This document shows, one piece after another, positions 1 through 11,027 of a DNA stretch of 64,000 nucleotides. The notes under the pieces are model-generated. The model ran no database searches. It saw nothing but the letters and a program-made list of their open reading frames with translations, and was not told the origin of the DNA. Location of the stretch: positions 124,001 to 188,000 of the forward strand of contig JADDOH010000474.1 in the NCBI GenBank assembly GCA_016648135.1, given 5' to 3'. The position numbers were made by a program, and so were the translations under genes. The stretch comes from Agrypnia vestita (Eukaryota; Arthropoda; Insecta; Trichoptera; Phryganeidae). Each line of letters starts with the position of its first letter. The first letter of the stretch is position 1.

Positions 1-1790
1 CTTTGTACCATAAACACGTTGAGTCATAATGTCACAAAAAGTTTCTTAAAGATTTTAAAATTTATTTATGCTAAGTCCTCTTATCTTATTCATATTATGT
101 CTCAGCTCTGCAAACATATTTGAATTCTTATCAGCAATCTAGAATATTTATTTACAGTTTTATTTAGTATTTACTTAGATTAATTAATTACGTATTTATT
201 GAATAGCCGTATTTAAGGCGATAAAAGTTCAGAGGTCAATTCTCATTTGAAATGTCGAGACATTGATGAGGATGCTCACCGGAGTAGCAGCACCTACTCG
301 CCGGAATGCACCCAACTATCAATAACAAGACGACATGTTTTAGGCCCGAGAGTCAGCCAGTTGGAGCTGATAAAAGCCATCTTCTGGGGGGGAGGGAATA
401 AACTTGAACAGGTAGTTCGCAACTCAGACAGTTCAGTAAGAACGACGCATTATTGTAAGCCTCTTTTCTTAAGGGAAGGGCGTCCCGACGCTCCGTCCCG
501 AGGCGCGCTGCGGGGGACTTTTAAATTAACCTTTATTATCTTCCTTGTATACCTATTTAATACCTTTACTTTTCCTCCCTCACCTCTGCACTATTGATCT
601 CCTCGAATTATATCCATCGAGAGGAAAGGGCGAAACAAGTTTTGGTTAATTCAATACATGATTTCTTTTCTAGTTTATGTTTTTCTGCTACGCTCGTTCC
701 GAAGACAACTGATTTGTTAGGTGTAAACGGCGGAAAAAAAGACTACCTACATACTACTTATTTTTAATTTGAACAAAAGATACACAAAAAACTATATCTG
801 TATATAAAATGATGACATCCAAGACTATGAAATAATTTAAAATAAGTAGTTATAATGCAATATAATATAAGATGCTTCATTAATTCAATCTCTACAAGTA
901 AAATATTATAACGTCTGCCTTTTACCCTATAACTTTACTACACTGAGCAATCCAAGATGTTAATAATAACACAGAATGAGGGATTTTGAGTTTTAATAGA
1001 CCTATGCATTTCAATAGATAATACAAAACAGAATAAAAATTGTTCGCATATATACTAGCGTGGCCGGGTTCTCCGCTAGTAAAGCACAACATGGAGTAAT
1101 GAGGTATCGGCTTACACTCGAGGTCGTACTTACGTAATACTTATTCCCCCAGGTAATAGCTTCGTTAAAAGAAAGCAGCTTTAATCTGAAAGTTGTGCAT
1201 CTATCCCTGCTTACTCTCCGGGAGGAAGAGTCGCATCGTTATTTGGATTTGGTTAGATCGAGGGGAAGTAAAGGTCACTAAGTGAGATTTACGGCTCAGC
1301 CATGGAAACCAATCTACCCAGGAATGGCTTTTCGGTACTAACACTTGTAATAGTCACAGTCAACATTTAATAATTTATTAGAAACAAAGCAAATACATCA
1401 TAAACATATTTACAAATATTTTATAATTCATATCCGATATAAATAGTAAAAAAGGAAGATTCTCGGAAAAGCAGCAGCATTTTTTAGAATCAATAATTGG
1501 TCAGGGAGCATATTTAATCATTTTAAAATCAAGCTATCAAAATAGTACGTAGCTTCGTGCCTGTTTTATTTTTAACATTGTTCCTTTTGTTCGCTATTTT
1601 GAAGAATTTTCCCTTTGTTTGTGCTCAATTTATAATTCCATTTCTTGTTTTAATAATCCTCATTTCGAACGATAAAAGAGTCAGTCTTATCAATTTGTTG
1701 GCATAGGTAAGGTTAAAATCGTCGTGGTTTTATTTCAATTTGTCGGCGGTTCCAGCCAGGATCCGGGAAGAGATTTGAAAGTCGCGTAGA
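1..1790. other. Intergenic, no supported gene
   Basis: No recognisable exon, RNA gene or complete mobile element was found here. A 116-codon open frame at 247-597 uses a non-ATG start and shows no domain or protein-like conservation I can recognise. GC-richer patches around 270-520 and 1040-1320 differ from the AT-rich surroundings and may be old repeat fragments, but I cannot assign them to a family. Confidence 0.5.
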
Positions 1791-2107
1791 TATTGATCAG
1801 TCCCTTTTCTCGGGGCTGGAACGAATAGTAAACTTATGATGAATGTTAGCCAATCTACGTAATGTAAAGATTTTTCGAGAGAGATGTGATACAGAGAGTG
1901 ATATAATGGTAAAAAATTAATGTTTAGAACAACTACGAGTGTATTTAGATATTGATCAGTCTCTTTTCTCGGGGCTGGAACGAATAGTAAACTTGTGATG
2001 AATGTTAGCCAATCTATGTAATGTAAAGATTTTCGTGAGAGATGTGATACAGAGATGATATAATGGTAAAAAATTAATGTTTAGAACAACTACGAGTGTA
2101 TCTACGT
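1791..2107. repeat. Two-copy tandem duplication, 159-bp unit
   Basis: The block starting TATTGATCAGTC at 1791 recurs at 1950 and both copies run to ACTACGAGTGTAT. The copies differ by a few substitutions and short indels, so this is a fairly recent tandem duplication. No coding content was seen. Confidence 0.85.
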
Positions 2108-3925
2108 TTACTGCGGCCAGCTAAAAAGAGAATTTTATCGAAAAGAGGCTGACTGTGGGAAATAAAATAAAGTCTGTATGTACAATATACATACCTATAT
2201 GCAATAACGGTCATTAGATAGCTGTCACTAGTTAAAATAACAAAAGCAATAAATATATTATAGTGTAAGTAGTAATGAAAGAAATGCATAATTTTTGAAG
2301 AAAAATAAGTGTAAAAAAAATAAACTATCAACCGTCCTATGTCCGTTAAATTTCTTAATACAAAAATCTAAAATCTTTTTTTCGTACATTATATAACCAT
2401 ACTTACTTCAAAATATATGTGCGCTTTGATCAATATTGAGTGAAAAATAAATTACGTTTGATTAATGAAATTTTCTAAAAAACATAGAAAAAAACTATCA
2501 TAACTAATAAATTTTGGATATGAAAATACATTTTTCCCACAATGCGGTAGAAAATTCCTTCATAAACAGAAAAAGACCGGCACAAAAGTAGATTCATTGA
2601 AAATGCAATTTCAGCAATTTAATACAAAAAAATATTATTTCCTGCAAATATAACGGACAATCCTTTTCATACAGACAGCCACCAGGATATTCCAGAAATG
2701 TTCTCAAAAATACTTGTACCTGGAGGGAGACGCATCGACTCGAAAGTGAATATTTATCGGATAAATTTCTCGGTTCGATCTCTTATGGGTACTGCTCATC
2801 CCAATAAATTAATAAAATCGTATATTTACATAATAATATGATGGTCATGTGTAGCATAATAGCAAAATATTACAATTAGGTGCCCATTTCAAATAATCTC
2901 TATGTCGGTTAGCAGAATCCCGGCAGTCCTGAAAAGGTCCCTTTTCGAACCTACCTAGGCTAGCCCCCTTTTAATTATATAAAAATTTTAATTTTAATAT
3001 TTTTGGTAAAAATTGATGATTGTTTAGAAATTGAAATTGTGCTTGAAAACATAGAAAATTGTGAGCGCGAGCGCGCAGAAGGGCACTTATAAATAAAACC
3101 CTTTGGGTATGCCCAGCGCCCTCGACGCATTTTTTATTGAATATACCTTCGGAGATTTCTTTGTTTATTTATTGTATGTTATTTTATACATAAAAAACTG
3201 TGAATTTATATATAAAACTCGATAGAGAAACAAAATTACGAAGTTATTGTATCAAGCTTGGCGAGCCTGGCAACTTTTTGTCGATTGTTTCATCACGGGT
3301 GGTCCTGAAGGACATGAATATGATAAGGTGAGTTGGAATATAATAAAATGAATAAATTAGTATGAAACAACTGAAGATAAATATTATCAAACATATTTAA
3401 TTAAAATTTGAATGCGGAACCACCGCTCATAGAGCTGCGACTCAAATTATGAGTAGTGATCCCGCCGACAGACACAGGTCGGCTTCGTCGGTTCCCGAAA
3501 TGCCGACCTCTGACTGATTATTGTAAATGCGCCTGGACGTGCGGGCCCTGAAAGAGAACATTGAATAAATTGCGTGACACAGGCATTCAGAATTCCGTTC
3601 TGCTTCACCTGCGCTCGCCTCCAGATCTACTTGTGACTTTCTCTTCTCTCCTACTTGACTCCTGCTTCAACCGTGGACCGCTCTGAGATACTCAGCGAAA
3701 TTTTGTACCATTTATTTTCGTCTGAGAATCTGCGATATTGATACCATCAGGTGGAGTCATTTCTATTTTTCGCGTGTTCCCGTCAGGAACATCTAATCTA
3801 ATCTAATCTAACAAACCAAATCTAATCTAATCTCCCATAATCATATTAAGTAAATATCTTATTTTCCTAAATTAAATTCTTCTCTGCTAATTATACAAAT
3901 AAATGGCGGCAGTATTCCATTCTTG
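2108..3925. other. Intergenic; possible LTR-like promoter remnant
   Basis: No gene was recognised. At 3083-3100 a TATA-like string (CTTATAAATAAAA) follows a GC-rich stretch, as in many LTR promoters, but no paired LTR, target duplication or coding region was found, so this is only a suggestion. A short run of the pentamer ATCTA lies at about 3790-3830. Confidence 0.3.
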
Positions 3926-3944
3926 TTAAAATTATAAGACCATG

Positions 3945-5592
3945 TGTCTACAAATCTCACATACGAAATACCACACAACAAAAGCTAACAGACACCCCTC
4001 TCAGTGACCATAAATCAATCGAGATTGAATTCGAAATACCAATAAAGACAGGAAGCAGAAAACAAGAGTATACAAACAAATTAACTGACTACAAAAAGGT
4101 CATTATAAACCTCGAAAAAACACTAAAAAATAAGACCTTCGCCGAATTACAACTCATCATAAATGAAGAGCTAAACAAATCAACCGAGACAACAAAAAGA
4201 AAATATACAAATAGTATTAGAGAAGGATGGCTGATAAAACACATTTACCAAAAGATTAAAATAAGAGACAAAGCATACAAAACAATGAAAAACGAAACGC
4301 ATAGCACAGAACTTATTAAATATTATAACTACTGCCAATAAGACGTAAAAACATCTATAAAAAAAAAAAAAGATCATTATAGTGCACAACTATACGATGC
4401 TGAGGGTAACAGCAAAAAACTCTAGAAAAATCATCAAAAGCATTGTATCCCACTCAGACATTAAAAAAAACAACATAAAAAGAATAAAGAAAGAAGATGG
4501 AACTATCACAGAATATCCGCAAGAAATAGTGAAGACCATAAACACTTACTTCTCTACAGTCGGAGAAAACCTAGCAATGCAAGTCAATGAACCAAAAAAA
4601 GCAACACTACAACAAGACCCAAAAACAAACGCCTCGATGTACCTCAGACAAACCACAGACAGAAAAATCAAGCTAATAATAAAAAATCTCAAAAAAATGC
4701 ATCCACCGGATTTGATAAAATCAAAACATCAACACTCAAAATTATACAAGACACAGTAATACCCATCATCACAAGACTGATAAATAAACACATGAAACTC
4801 GGAATTTCGCCCAATGACCTTAAAATTGCCAGAATAACCCCAATATACAAGAGTGGTAAAAAAGACGAAGTCAGCAACTATAGACCCATAGCAAATCTCA
4901 CTGTATTTAGTAAAATATTTGAAAAAGTAATAAACAATAGACTACTCGAACACTTGAATAAACTCAACATACTGACGAAAACACAGCACGGCTTTCAAGA
5001 AAAAAAGGGAACCACAACAGCCATGATAAACTTATTAAATTACTTACAGACAAAAACTGACGAAGGGAAAAGCGTGACCGGACTCTTTTTCGATTTTAAA
5101 AAAGCATTTGATACGGTACATCTGACTACCCTAGTCAACAAATTATCAAAAATCTGAATCAATTGCAACGTTCTAAACATTTTCGACAGCTACCTAAAAG
5201 ACAGAAAGCAATACACCACACTACATGAAACCACAAATACATATATGAATGTCAGCTATGGTGTCCCACAGGGATCAATCCTAGGTCCATTACTCTATAT
5301 AATATATATAAATGACCTAGATCAGCTAAATATTAGAGGCAAAATGATGCAAATCTATGCAGACGACCTCGGAATATTTTACGAAAACAATAATGACATA
5401 GAAACCACAAAACGAATTAATAAAGACAGATATATTAACTGAATGGACAAAAAGAAATATTCTAACCTTAAATGCCCAAAAATGTAACTACATTAACTTT
5501 GAGGCCAAACGGAAAACGCATAAAATGGACATAAAAATACATAACGAAACACTCACTGAACTAGAAAATACTGAATACTTAGGACTCAACAT
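3945..5592 (+). pseudogene. Endonuclease end and reverse transcriptase, broken
   Basis: This is the 5' half of the retrotransposon ORF2. At about 4001-4012 an S-D-H triplet marks the end of the apurinic-like endonuclease that nicks target DNA. From about 4840 the reverse transcriptase core appears: YRPIANL, then FFDFKKAFDTV (first catalytic Asp), then GVPQGSILGPLLY at about 5260-5298, then the YADD active site at 5356-5367. A TAA near 4339, a TAG near 4424 and a TGA at 5155-5157, plus frame changes near 4700 and 5420, disrupt the frame. The last codons before the insertion read as the conserved YLGL region. It is a pseudogene: the catalytic motifs are legible but the frame is not open. Catalytic roles come from knowledge of the family; breaks and motifs are seen directly. 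Confidence 0.85.
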
Positions 5593-6031
5593 TAGGGTGT
5601 GTCACTTTTTTCAACTTTCGATTTTTCAAATTTAATAGTTCTCAAAAGTTGCATTTTTATATGTTATTAAATGCTGTATTTACAGTTTTGGCTGGTTCAA
5701 AGGCCTTGAAATATAGAAAAAGTTGCAAAATAACGTTCCACTCAGAACGATATATTTTTGGTATTTACAAATTGTGTTAGTAATTAATTGCTTTTTTCTA
5801 ATATTAATATAGCCAGCATTATAATATTTAATATAATAACACCATATTTAAAATAAATAATATAATATAATAAATAAATAATATAATAACGCCATATTTA
5901 AGTTCATTTTGATAATCTGTTAGCGTTAAATACCTACCCTCGTTCGGGTAAATTCGGCTTGTTTCGGGACGCGTTATGCGTGCCTCGTTAGGTCAGACGG
6001 TCAGTGATAAACAAAACTCCATACCAAACAG

Positions 6032-6585
6032 TTGTGTTTGCTTGCTTACTTATTTTCAACCGTCGTAAAGTTTCTACATATTATACGTAATAAATTCAAG
6101 TGTTTAATTCAATCAAGACACGAATCACAATTGTATCGAATCCGTCAACAAAACAGAGATCGTACGAAATTACGTATTTTTGGGAAATATCCTGAAAAAT
6201 TTAAAGGTACTGTGTTACCAACTTATGGAGATGTTTTAAGACATTATGAGTGGGCGCGTCATGAAATCAAACAGTCAAGTTGTTTAGAACCACAAGCAAA
6301 AGTCATTACTTCTAAAGTGGCTCGAACCGTTCCTGAAATTTGGAAAAAGCAAGCATTCCGGTCGTTGACGATGCATATATTATCAAATAGCAATAAATAT
6401 AGGCTACTATCGAAAAAATTCAACAAAGAACCAATCGTATTTGGTTAAAATAGAAAACTTTATAACTAAATCAACAATTCTTTTTGACATTTCTGCGTGT
6501 AAATGCAAAGATTATTATTCTTGTAAATGTGGAAAAAATAAAACGGTTCCAATTAAAGAACACTCATTTCTTGAAGACCAATGAA
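6032..6585 (+). pseudogene. Uncharacterised transposon-borne protein, broken
   Basis: An open frame at 6032-6448 (first ATG at or near 6032) contains LPTYGDVLRHYEWARHE and VPEIWKKQAF. After a stop, a frame shifted relative to it at about 6480-6582 reads LFDISACKCKDYYSCKCGK and then FLEDQ before TGA. I remember this combination (a LPTY..V... N-terminus followed by a Cys-rich LFD..ACKCK block) from uncharacterised multi-copy insect proteins, but I cannot name a function and give none. Weak coding traces continue to about 6930. The cysteine cluster (CKC and CKC eight bases-of-codons apart) could bind metal. The gene lies inside the hAT-like element and is probably its cargo or a diverged element protein. 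It is disabled here by the stop and frame change. Confidence 0.55.
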
Positions 6586-7152
6586 TCTTCAGATGCATAG
6601 GCTTTGAAAATATTGTCAAAAAACAACCAGAAAGCTTCAGAAAAAGACAAATGGTCCCAAAAACACCGGAAGGACGCCTCACCGAAATCGTGTAGGTACC
6701 TCCAGTTTTTTGAGACATACTCCAGTTGATGAGACTCAAAAGATCTTAGATGATAATATTTATCAACACTACCTTGAACTTCAGCCCCTAGAATCATAAA
6801 AGAAGAGAAAATTGAATACAAAAAAATTCGAAAAGTTAGTGATTGTTATGGCGTATCGCAGGCGCTGCTATTGCTTCGGCTACACTGAGTGATATCAGAG
6901 AGGCATCAAATGTTGACAACAAAATTGTAATAGAACAGGGTATATGAGAGTTTTGAAAGCTCGTGCCTCGCAAAAATCATTGTCGAGATCTTTTGTGATA
7001 CCACAAATCAATTTTGAGAGCGATCATTATTACGACATGATTTCCTAGCAAGATTAGAAACTTATACTGACTGAACTACCGCTTTTGAGCTGTTTATAAA
7101 GTTTTTGTCAATTTTCGTCAAACGAAATGTCCGAATATTCTATTTTCCTAAG

Positions 7153-7210
7153 TTTCCCTGCCACACACAGTCAATAGAAAGAAATTTACTGACTGTGTGT
7201 GGCAGGGAAA
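7153..7210. repeat. 21-bp perfect hairpin inside the hAT-like element
   Basis: Positions 7153-7173 and 7190-7210 are perfect reverse complements (core CCCTGCCACACACAGTC), separated by a 16-nt loop. It may be the fused ends of a further small insertion or a structure of the host element. Confidence 0.9.
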
Positions 7211-7705
7211 TGTGTGGAAATCTGCGGACGCCTTAAATTGACGACTGTAGCTGCAGGTCCTATCGCAGGGCAAACAGTTAGAAAAGGTTTTATTACAGCC
7301 AAGCAGAATTCCAGGAAAATTATGCCAAAATTTAATTTTAAAAAAAACTTTTACTCTTTTTAAAAATACTCTTTTTGTAATATTTTGTATGTTTTATAAG
7401 TTTTTTTTTAAATAATTCTACTTAAAATTTGCAAAATTTTATTATTTTATTACATTATCTAGATATGTATTAACGAAATTAAGTAATCTGATAAAAAATA
7501 TGTAGAAGAAAACAGCACTTTTATTACCTCTGAAAAATCACCAAAAACCAACATTTTCAGAATATTTGCCAAACCAGCCAAAAGTATACTTGAATTGTAA
7601 CATTTTTTGCATTTTTGTGTAGTTATAAATGCAATGCCACTTTTGATAACTATTAAGTTTAAAAATAAAAAAACTTTTTTTTGCCGTACAAAGTGACACA
7701 CCCTA

Positions 7706-8269
7706 CTCAACATAGACAGACATCTCAAATGGACCTTTCAAATAGACAAAGTAATTGATTCACTGACTAAACTGACCAGCCTATTCCACAAAATACACGA
7801 AATCACACCAAAGACCGTAAAAATTCTGATGTACCAGGCATACGTCAAGAGTAGAATAGGATATTTGATACCCTTCTGGGGAACCGGAAACAAAACTAAC
7901 CTAAACAGACTCCAACGACAGCAAAACAAAATACTAAAAATGGTATATGATCTGAAATACCGGACACCAACTGAAACTGTATACCATATAACACAACAAT
8001 TAAACATCGAAAGCATTACAAAAATCGAGACACTTAAAATCATTCACAGACTAGCAATTGGCGAAATACAAGACGAAGACATAAAATTACACAAAATACA
8101 AGAAAACCATCAACACAACACAAGAATGGCTCAAAACTATCACATAACACACGCCAAAACAATAACAGGACAATCCCGACTAATTTGCAACGGATTAAAA
8201 CTATACAATGACCTGCCACAACAGACCAAACAACTGTTTGCAGTCACTGTTGAATTTGTCAGTTGTTGA
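7706..8269 (+). pseudogene. Reverse transcriptase C-terminal region (continuation)
   Basis: This is the 3' half of the ORF2 interrupted at 5593. It opens right after the duplicated target site with a region reading IDRHLKWTFQID, the conserved segment that follows the YLG motif in non-LTR reverse transcriptases. Then comes an open frame at 7829-8269 with MYQAYVKSRIGYLIPFWG, NRLQRQQNKILKMVY and LPQQTKQL, typical of the thumb and C-terminal tail of these enzymes. The frame ends at TGA 8267-8269. The product would polymerise cDNA at the nicked target, but upstream breaks make it non-functional here. Confidence 0.8.
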
Positions 8270-8330
8270 CCTGCAACAACTGATATCAAAACAGATGTTA
8301 CAAAAATGTTAAAACTCAGCCAACTATAAA

Positions 8331-9369
8331 AAAATGACTTTGTATCTAAATCATACTATCATCATTTCTTATATTGAATCATGTAAAAATGTTATCTATA
8401 AACCTTTTAGGTTTCTATTATGTTTTAAATTAATAAAATTACGGAATATCACAATTTATTTTAGTATCAAAGACTTTTTCCAAGTGATAATTTTGAGGCA
8501 TACCTTTGGGCACTCTATACAATATTTGTTTTAGCGTACACACCTCAGCAATAAGCTCTGTACTTTGTTCAATAAGATATGCCACTCAAATTTTATTAAA
8601 ATAGGAAGACTTCGTTGGATGATGATTTGATTTATCGTTAATGCTATCGTGTTCATTAACTGTAGGAGGTTCAATGTATTCATTAATATCGAACTGTTCA
8701 ACCTCGATTCCTTAATGTCTTTGTCAGTCTAATGACCCTAGAAGTATTGCATTATCGGATCATTTAGACAAAGAAACTCATGTAGGAGGAAAAGCAAGAG
8801 TAAAAACATAATGGAATCAGGAAAAGAAAACATTTGCTTTTATTCATTGGTCGCTTGTAGCAAGCATGTGAGTCCAAATCGCCCAGTTGTACAGAATGAG
8901 TTAGTTTTTAGTGAAAACCTAAAATCATAAAAAAAAAAATAAGTTAGAATCTTGTGGTTTGAGTTTTCTATTTCAGAAACATGACAGATTATCCCAGAAA
9001 ACTCACACCCAGATAATCTAAATATTTTTTGTATATATAAATAAATAAAGAATTCGTCCCGATTATAATAATTTCGTTTTCGTCTGTCTGTCCCCGTAAC
9101 ATCTTGAAATGTTCGTAACTTCTTTATAGTAATTAAAAAAACAAAAAAAAAATGAAAAAAAATATTCCGAAAAAAATTTTTTTTTGAAAAAAGTCACAGT
9201 CGTGGTTACAAAAAGCTGAAATACCTCTGTCCGAATGTCATTTTTCAGAGAGAAATGGTACCTACATGATTGTGGTATTTGGCATGTGGATTACAATAGT
9301 TTTATGGTAGTTTTGTTTTAATTTTTGGAGCTTTGTATACGTTTAAGCACAAACGTGATGTATAGTTAG
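8331..9369. other. Intergenic, no supported gene
   Basis: AT-rich sequence with no recognised coding region. A GTCTGTCTGTCC string at about 9082 and the A-rich stretch after it resemble the dispersed repeats seen near 31200 and 51150, but no element boundaries could be set. Confidence 0.5.
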
Positions 9370-9610
9370 TTGTCTCACATCAAGGATATTATTATTTTTT
9401 ACATATTTTTCATGTATGTTCTAAGAACACAATTAATAGATTTTGTCCACAGAGGGATAATGAATAGAAATTATAGAAGTCTCACAGAGACGAAACACTT
9501 TATATGGAAAACAAGTATGGAAGCCTTAAAGGGTGGCTATAGGGCGTACGACCTGTATTAGCTGGTTTAAGTAATACACAATGCAACATTCGCCGATATT
9601 TTATCATATA
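9370..9610. repeat. Dispersed repeat related to the MITE at 26301-26660
   Basis: The string GTCTCACAGAGACGAA at about 9478 matches the terminal repeat of the 26301-26660 element. The preceding 100 bases match the reverse complement of sequence just beyond its right end (about 26640-26745). A further diverged copy of the interior is at 15780-16030. Confidence 0.6.
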
Positions 9611-11027
9611 TTATTATGTTTTTTCAAATATTTTTTTTTATTTAAAGGCAAAATAGACCATTTGTACTGGAATATACTTATCCTACTAAAAAAATTGTGT
9701 TAATACAGGCATAGTTTCCCGTTATTTGTACAATATAATATTTTTTTAAAGTGAAATAGTGATTAAAAAAGATACAGAACAGTGAATGAAAAAATGAGTT
9801 TGGGTGAGTACCAATTTTTTGTCTGCCAATTGAATTATCCAGGATTTTATTTGGTAGTTTGCGTTTTTAGTGTAAATTATTACCGCATTATATTTCTTTA
9901 ATTTTTTTAACACACAGTTAAAAAGTTTGTGTCCAAAGTACTTGAAACTCCTTTGCCCATTAGGGTGGGTCGAAAATATTGAAGTTATTTTCAAACTACG
10001 TATTTTTTTTAATTCGGTAGACTTCTTCACATCGAGTGTCATACCTAGTAAAAGTTTATTGAAATTGAACAATTTTCTTAATTTTTTTCGACTTACCTTA
10101 TTGCCCTTATTATCTTGAGATTTATGTATATAAAGTTTGTTTATTCATGTGACAATTGTCATTTCAGTCGTTTTTTCGTCAAAATATATGATGATATAAA
10201 TTTACCAAAATGGTCGGTATTGAGAATGCGCAATAATTGTGTGTAATTTTTTTGTGCTGTAAACGAGTAGAATATGTTATTTTCAAAAATAAGAGAAACA
10301 TATAAAACTTCTCGAAGCTTCTATAAACACCGTCAAGAACTGTAATTTTAATTTTATTCCCAATTCTCCCCCCCCCCCCCCTCCCTACGATATCTAATAT
10401 TACCAACCATGAAAAATATCCCTAGAAAGCCCTTTTCCATGCTCTAAGAACCTTCTTAGACATAAAACGGACACAAAAATGAAGAATAAGTAATACTGCC
10501 CTAGCACAAGAGCTAATCTTTTTGGAGAGGTACGGCGAAAAATATTACGTATTAATTATAGATTTAACAGACTAGAATAAAATGATATGTAATAAACTAT
10601 AAGTTTTATTAAGAAATAAAAAAAATATTTATACACCTATATATATAATGCCGCTTTATATGTTGCACGTGCATTGGTGTAATTATATCATTATTAATTA
10701 TAATTGTAAATGTCGTTAATCATGGATATTTAACGATATTACAGCACGCATTTACAATTATCATACACAGGTTTACTCATTATATTGGATGTGCTAAACT
10801 TGATGCCCTTGCACTACCATTGCATGGACGTAACTACAGTGGTTTAATGTAGAGAAATAGTACCTACTGTTTGTTATAATTCTCAACATAAGTACAATGT
10901 GCAGTTCTCAAGTAGATCCCGTAAGGGCGAAACGTCTCGCTCGTTCAATTAGAGCATACCTAGTTATTTACATATCGTGTGACAAAAACAAGTTTTCACT
11001 TTACAAGGATCACCAAGGAGTTCAAAC
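9611..11027. other. Upstream region of CYP4 gene A
   Basis: No exon was recognised. A poly-C run sits at about 10369-10382. The region just before the first ATG (10900-11027) should hold the promoter and 5' UTR of gene A, but no clear TATA box or initiator stood out. Confidence 0.4.

Larger units (their letters stand above)
5593..7705. mobile_element. hAT-like DNA transposon, 2113 bp, 8-bp target duplication
   Basis: The ends are 16-bp perfect inverted repeats: TAGGGTGTGTCACTTT at 5593-5608 and its reverse complement at 7690-7705. They are flanked by the exact 8-bp direct repeat CTCAACAT (5585-5592 and 7706-7713). An 8-bp duplication and short inverted repeats of this kind are the hallmark of hAT elements. 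Removing the element and one duplication restores the reverse-transcriptase frame across the junction, which confirms both ends. The interior carries a broken protein gene near 6032-6585 and a strong hairpin at 7153-7210. I did not see a recognisable complete hAT transposase, so it is likely non-autonomous or decayed. Confidence 0.92.
3926..8330 (+). mobile_element. Decayed non-LTR retrotransposon (Jockey/CR1-like), split by a hAT-like insertion
   Basis: The element reads on the plus strand as the end of an AP-type endonuclease, then reverse transcriptase, then an RT C-terminal tail. The left end starts inside the endonuclease, so it is 5'-truncated. The body is interrupted by a DNA transposon at 5593-7705; the retroelement continues in register after it. 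Several in-frame stops and frameshifts make it non-autonomous. The clade call (Jockey/CR1-like rather than RTE or L1) rests on the general look of the RT and C-terminus and needs a phylogeny. Confidence 0.85.

Noticed and set aside
247..597. 116-codon open frame
   Set aside because: Starts at a non-ATG codon, has no recognisable domain, and its composition reflects a GC-richer patch rather than coding sequence.
3790..3832. ATCTA pentamer run as a telomeric repeat
   Set aside because: The insect telomere unit is TTAGG (CCTAA on the other strand); this unit differs and the run is very short.
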